Origin: Eopsaltria australis
Lineage: Eukaryota > Chordata > Aves > Passeriformes > Petroicidae
DNA: 64,000 nt
Assembly: GCA_034509425.1 (NCBI GenBank)
Contig: JAVTVJ010000033.1
Location: 3,720,001 to 3,784,000 of the forward strand
Direction: 5' to 3'
Part shown: piece by piece, positions 60,481 through 64,000 of the stretch
Layout: each line of letters opens with the position of its first letter
Numbering within the stretch: position 1 is the first letter of the stretch
Notes under the pieces: model-generated
The model's input: only the letters and a program-made list of their open reading frames with translations
What the model was told of the DNA's origin: nothing
Database searches by the model: none
Position numbers and translations under genes: made by a program

Positions 60481-61105
60481 ACATAGATACTCTCTTCATA
60501 TTTTTTATATTCCTTATAATATTTTGGTCACATTTCTTTATTATAATTATCCAGTTGAGATTATTGATTTAGGATGGAAAGACTGCAACAGAGTGAGATC
60601 AGATTTGAGGTTGCATGCATGCATTTGAGTGCATGTATTAAAGTTAATATAGAAAATTTAATACTGGAAAGAGAAACAAACTCCAAGTCAGGAAGGTAGA
60701 CTTCATGTAGCTTGCAAAAGAAAAAAAAAGTCACATACATAAATTTAATCACCTGAGTGAGATAGAACAGTGAGAAAACAATATCCAAAATAAAAAGAGA
60801 ATTTTACTGAATAGTTCAAGCTTTATTGTTTCTAGTAAAGTCCTTTGAGATCTCCGGATGAAAGGCATTCTATAAATGCAAAGTATTATTGTCTCAGAGG
60901 AAAAAAGCTATATGTCAGTTCTAAAATATTGAAATGCAGTCAGATTCAAGCTGTAACCACAAAATCAGATCTGGCTGAGTATTTTGTATCTAAATTTTAG
61001 TTACCTAGGAAGATTCCTAAATCCAAGCTTCCTACTTTTCATGGAACTTGTCGATGGGGAAAATAAGGGAAAAGCAGAAGCAAAATGTACAGAGACACAA
61101 ACCTT

Positions 61106-61122
61106 AAAAAAAAAAAAAAAAA
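61106..61122 (+). repeat. Poly-A run (17)
   Basis: Seventeen adenines follow ACCTT. It could be a simple repeat or the tail of a retroposed transcript; I recognise no retroposed body upstream. Confidence 0.85.
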
Positions 61123-61244
61123 GAAAACCTTATGGAGACAATCTCAAGACACAAATCGTGTTAGTTGCACTCATTCAAAGACAATGCATATACTATCAGA
61201 ACCTCTTGCAGGAAGTTCAGCATGGACTTTGCAAGCAGTGAGAT

Positions 61245-61690
61245 TGTAATCAAGGGGAGACTCTTGCTGGAATTAATAACGTTGTACAGGCCTGTGTAGG
61301 GATGTGCAGGGGAAGGGAAAGCAGAAAGGAACAATTGGTGGGAGTAAGGCAGAAAGGGGTGTAAATGGGGCTGGTCATGTGTAAAATGTCTGTCTGAGCC
61401 CTATGCTTGCTTCCTGCAGTCAGTCCTAAATTCATATACCTTATTAAATATGAGTTCTCCATGTATGTATTGATGAAGGCAGCACCTTGTCTGTGGCCAT
61501 CTGTGTAGCCGCAGCTGTGACTGTGACAATGTCCTCTTAGTGTGTCCATAAGTCTCTGTGATACATGTTCAGCTTCATTAGTGTTTGATGCTGTAAATCA
61601 TCCTTCAGCCTGGATAGAGATCCCAACAAGGATCATTGGTACTGGAATAGGCCAGAGTAGCCAGACAGGAGGGCTCTGAGTCAGGGAGGC
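61245..61690 (+). mobile_element. Probable LTR of an avian endogenous retrovirus
   Basis: The GC-richer block begins TGTAATCAAGGGGAGACTCT and contains an R-like segment CCTTATTAAATATGAGTTCT with an ATTAAA polyadenylation-like signal, followed by GGCAGCACCTTGTCTGTGG and TGTAGCCGCAGCTGTGACTG, where CA/TG pairs suggest decayed CpG. This matches my memory of a passerine ERV LTR, but I cannot name the family. The 3' end is unclear: a CA end could lie near CCCAACA (about 61627) or further right, and no primer-binding site is certain. A 99-codon minus-strand frame across it is incidental. Confidence 0.5.
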
Positions 61691-64000
61691 TGGAGGAGTT
61701 ATCACTTGAATCATACAGAAAATGTCAAAATATTGTCTAAATTACCCCTTGATGCTTAACTTTAGCAATGCAATTCAAATAGGAATCTCTTTAGTTATCT
61801 CTAGTCAATTTAAGTATTTAGGCTTTCATGAGAAAACATTTTCAGGGCACCTCTTGTTCCCTTTTTCTGCAAACACTCCAGCTCAGAAGTTTTTCCCTCT
61901 TAAGATTTTATGATTGTTACAATAAGCTCTCTTCGGAATAAATTTGCACATTAGATCTGCTCAGATAAGTCTAAGGGAGAAGGAAATCATTCCTGATTTT
62001 ACATAATGCTTTAGTGGATGAACCACTTCCCTAAAAAGGGAAATGCACACATAGAAACAATTCTTCAGTTTGGCAAATCACAAATCCTACTGTGTGAGGA
62101 GAATGTCCTAACCCACACTTTGTAAATGAGACTTAAATCTGATTCTTTTTCAACTCTTATGAGAAATATAGACTACTGCAAATTAATAGTATATAGATTT
62201 ATTATACCAGTCAGCGAGCAAGAGACATGTCCCTTTAACCCAGAAATACCAATGCTTTCCTAGCAGTGAGAACAATTGTGATCATTCTTCCCTATGTAAA
62301 AAAAAATGTGTCTGTCTCTCGTTATTTTCTGTATCAAAGAATACAGAGATTCTCCATATTTTTAAGTACCTTTTGTATCCCTTTGGAGAAAATAGTGGAA
62401 ATTAAAGTTTAAATAGTATACATCTTGTTATGTTTGGATCAGCATCTTGTGAACACAGTCAGCATTACTTATATTGTTAAAGCCTTTGCTTTCTGCTTCA
62501 CAGAAAACCAAAAGCAATTGACCGAAATCAACCTCAAACCTTGAGAAATTGTATCTGAGCATTAAGTTCCAGTGAAAAACACTTTTTCTTCTTCTCTGTC
62601 TCTTTTCAATGATTCAGGATCTGTCAGGTCAAGCAAGGGGAAAGCAAAGAGAAACATACACAAGGGGTCCACACCACATACAGGAAGAGTGAAACAGTAA
62701 ATATATCTTAAGAGTTAGAGAAGAAATTATTCTTTTACTAATGGGATTAATGATGCCAAGGACAGATAGCAGTAAAAAAACCCAATCAACTTTTATATGC
62801 TCCACTACTAGACAAGAAAATATGCTCAAAATCTAGCTAATTTACTGGATTCCAATATTTAAATATACACTTACATGCTCATCATAAATATGCATGTACG
62901 CACACATAGTGAGCTACTTTTAATTTGGAAAGTTGAAGAGATAGATAAGTACACCTTGGACCTGTCAAGTTCTATTTCCCTAAAAACCATGTGGCAATGT
63001 GTTTCTCTGCAAGAATTAAAAACTCTCCTGAACCAGACAAACACAACTACTAAACCAAAGCTACACTTCCTCTAACTTGTACTACTTTTGTCTTCGTGCT
63101 TCTTACATGCTTTGCTCCTTAATGATGTCATGGCATGTGGAAAATATGGAATCAAACATCTTAGTCAGGAAATGGTTTAAAACTTATACTTTCAATATTT
63201 TTTTCTTCTGGTAAAGGTTTAATCTCAGGACAGACATATACCATTAGTTGCATCTGATCCCCATCTTTATGTTTTTCCCCAGGAGAGTTATTAATATAAA
63301 TTAATATATACAAAAAGTGAGATCTAGATTTTTTTTTTCTTTCAGAAGAAATGTAGCTGTCATGAGACATAAGATGGTAAAACTACAACTCATGAAAACT
63401 TTAATTATGGATGGTTTTGTGAGCATAGAATAACACTGTTATTTTCTAGTTTGTGTTGCAGTTTTTGCTATGAAGTGATCTAACAAAAAAGCTGATAGCT
63501 CAGGCTTCTACCCTCTATTTTGATGATTGCAAGATACCCTGTAATCTTTGGGAAAACTATTGGAAACAGATGAAAACAAATATTAATCTTATGAATCTTC
63601 TTTCTTGAGTATGACTCTTGTTTATATGTAATATAAGCGCAGCTATTTGAATACATAATAATAAATTGCTGCTGTTAATAATAAATAGCTGTTGCAGCTA
63701 TCCAATTTTATCTTCTATTTTCTTCACACAGAGAAATGTGTAAAGTAAAATTCTCTAGCCTCATAATGTTTTGGATCCTTTGAATATTTTGTCCCTTCCA
63801 TTTGTCTGAAAACAACATCGTCTCAATAGATAAACATATGTTGTTGAGATATTCAGCAGAAAAGACTGAGGGTCAGCATTTAGGTATGTATAGTAGTGCA
63901 ACACTGAACAGATTTCACGATCTTATATTTTCCATGTACTGCTCCTTAAAGTATTTATGTTGTTATTGCATGTTTTGTGCACTATAGAACATGAGATAAA
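61691..64000. other. AT-rich unique sequence to window end, no gene seen
   Basis: No gene or transposon is recognised. A 20-bp imperfect duplication (AATAATAAATTGCTGCTGTT and AATAATAAATAGCTGTTGCA) lies at 63657-63696. Confidence 0.5.

Larger units (their letters stand above)
58551..61244. other. AT-rich unique sequence, no gene seen
   Basis: No gene is recognised. A threefold imperfect repeat of TTTTAGTGTTATAT lies at 59690-59740, and a run of 17 adenines at 61106-61122. A candidate conserved block at 60100-60480 is entered separately. Confidence 0.5.

Overview
The window looks like non-coding DNA from a bird nuclear genome, most likely a songbird or other passerine. It is AT-rich (about one third G+C by eye). 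Open frames are short on both strands (longest 128 codons), about what chance gives in 64 kb at this composition, and none reads as a host protein. The bird assignment rests on interspersed repeats: six CR1 (chicken repeat 1) LINE fragments with the family's 3' end (GGTC..TTCCAACTCAG followed by ATTCTATGATTCTATGAT), and several long terminal repeats of avian endogenous retroviruses. The passerine assignment rests on one SINE near 19.0 kb with a tRNA-Ile-derived head and a CR1-derived tail, the architecture known for TguSINE1.

Layout. 1-8.6 kb is AT-rich unique sequence with one exon-like, GC-richer block at 6.48-6.76 kb. 8.62-10.0 kb is a GC-richer block I cannot assign. 10.1 kb holds a CR1 3' end, 13.29-13.88 kb a nearly intact solo LTR, 17.3 kb a CR1 3' end and 19.0 kb the SINE. 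19.1-28.1 kb is mostly unique, with candidate conserved non-coding blocks. 28.15-28.72 kb is a CR1, followed by an LTR on the minus strand (29.1-29.66 kb). 30-35 kb has GT-rich tracts and 35.46-36.09 kb another minus-strand LTR. 39.6 kb has a 220-bp G/T-rich tract. 41.05-41.72 kb is the best CR1 copy, with a piece of decayed ORF2 and an internal 24-bp tandem triplication. 41.7-56.3 kb is mostly unique AT-rich DNA with an A/C-rich tract, a polypyrimidine tract, a CR1 scrap on the minus strand and an AAAAT microsatellite. 56.3-57.09 kb is a CR1 abutting a truncated minus-strand LTR of the same family as the 13.3-kb copy. 57.09-58.55 kb is an unassigned GC-richer block, and 61.25-61.69 kb is a probable further LTR.

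No host protein-coding gene, functional RNA gene, CRISPR array or operon could be supported. The window is best read as intergenic or deep-intronic DNA: a record of retrotransposon insertions with possible enhancer-like conserved blocks. Repeat family names come from memory of avian repeat consensus sequences, not from a search. I found no convincing new biological system; the items most worth a second look are the SINE, the tandem expansion inside the CR1, the CR1/LTR junction, the candidate exon at 6.56-6.67 kb and the unassigned GC-richer blocks.
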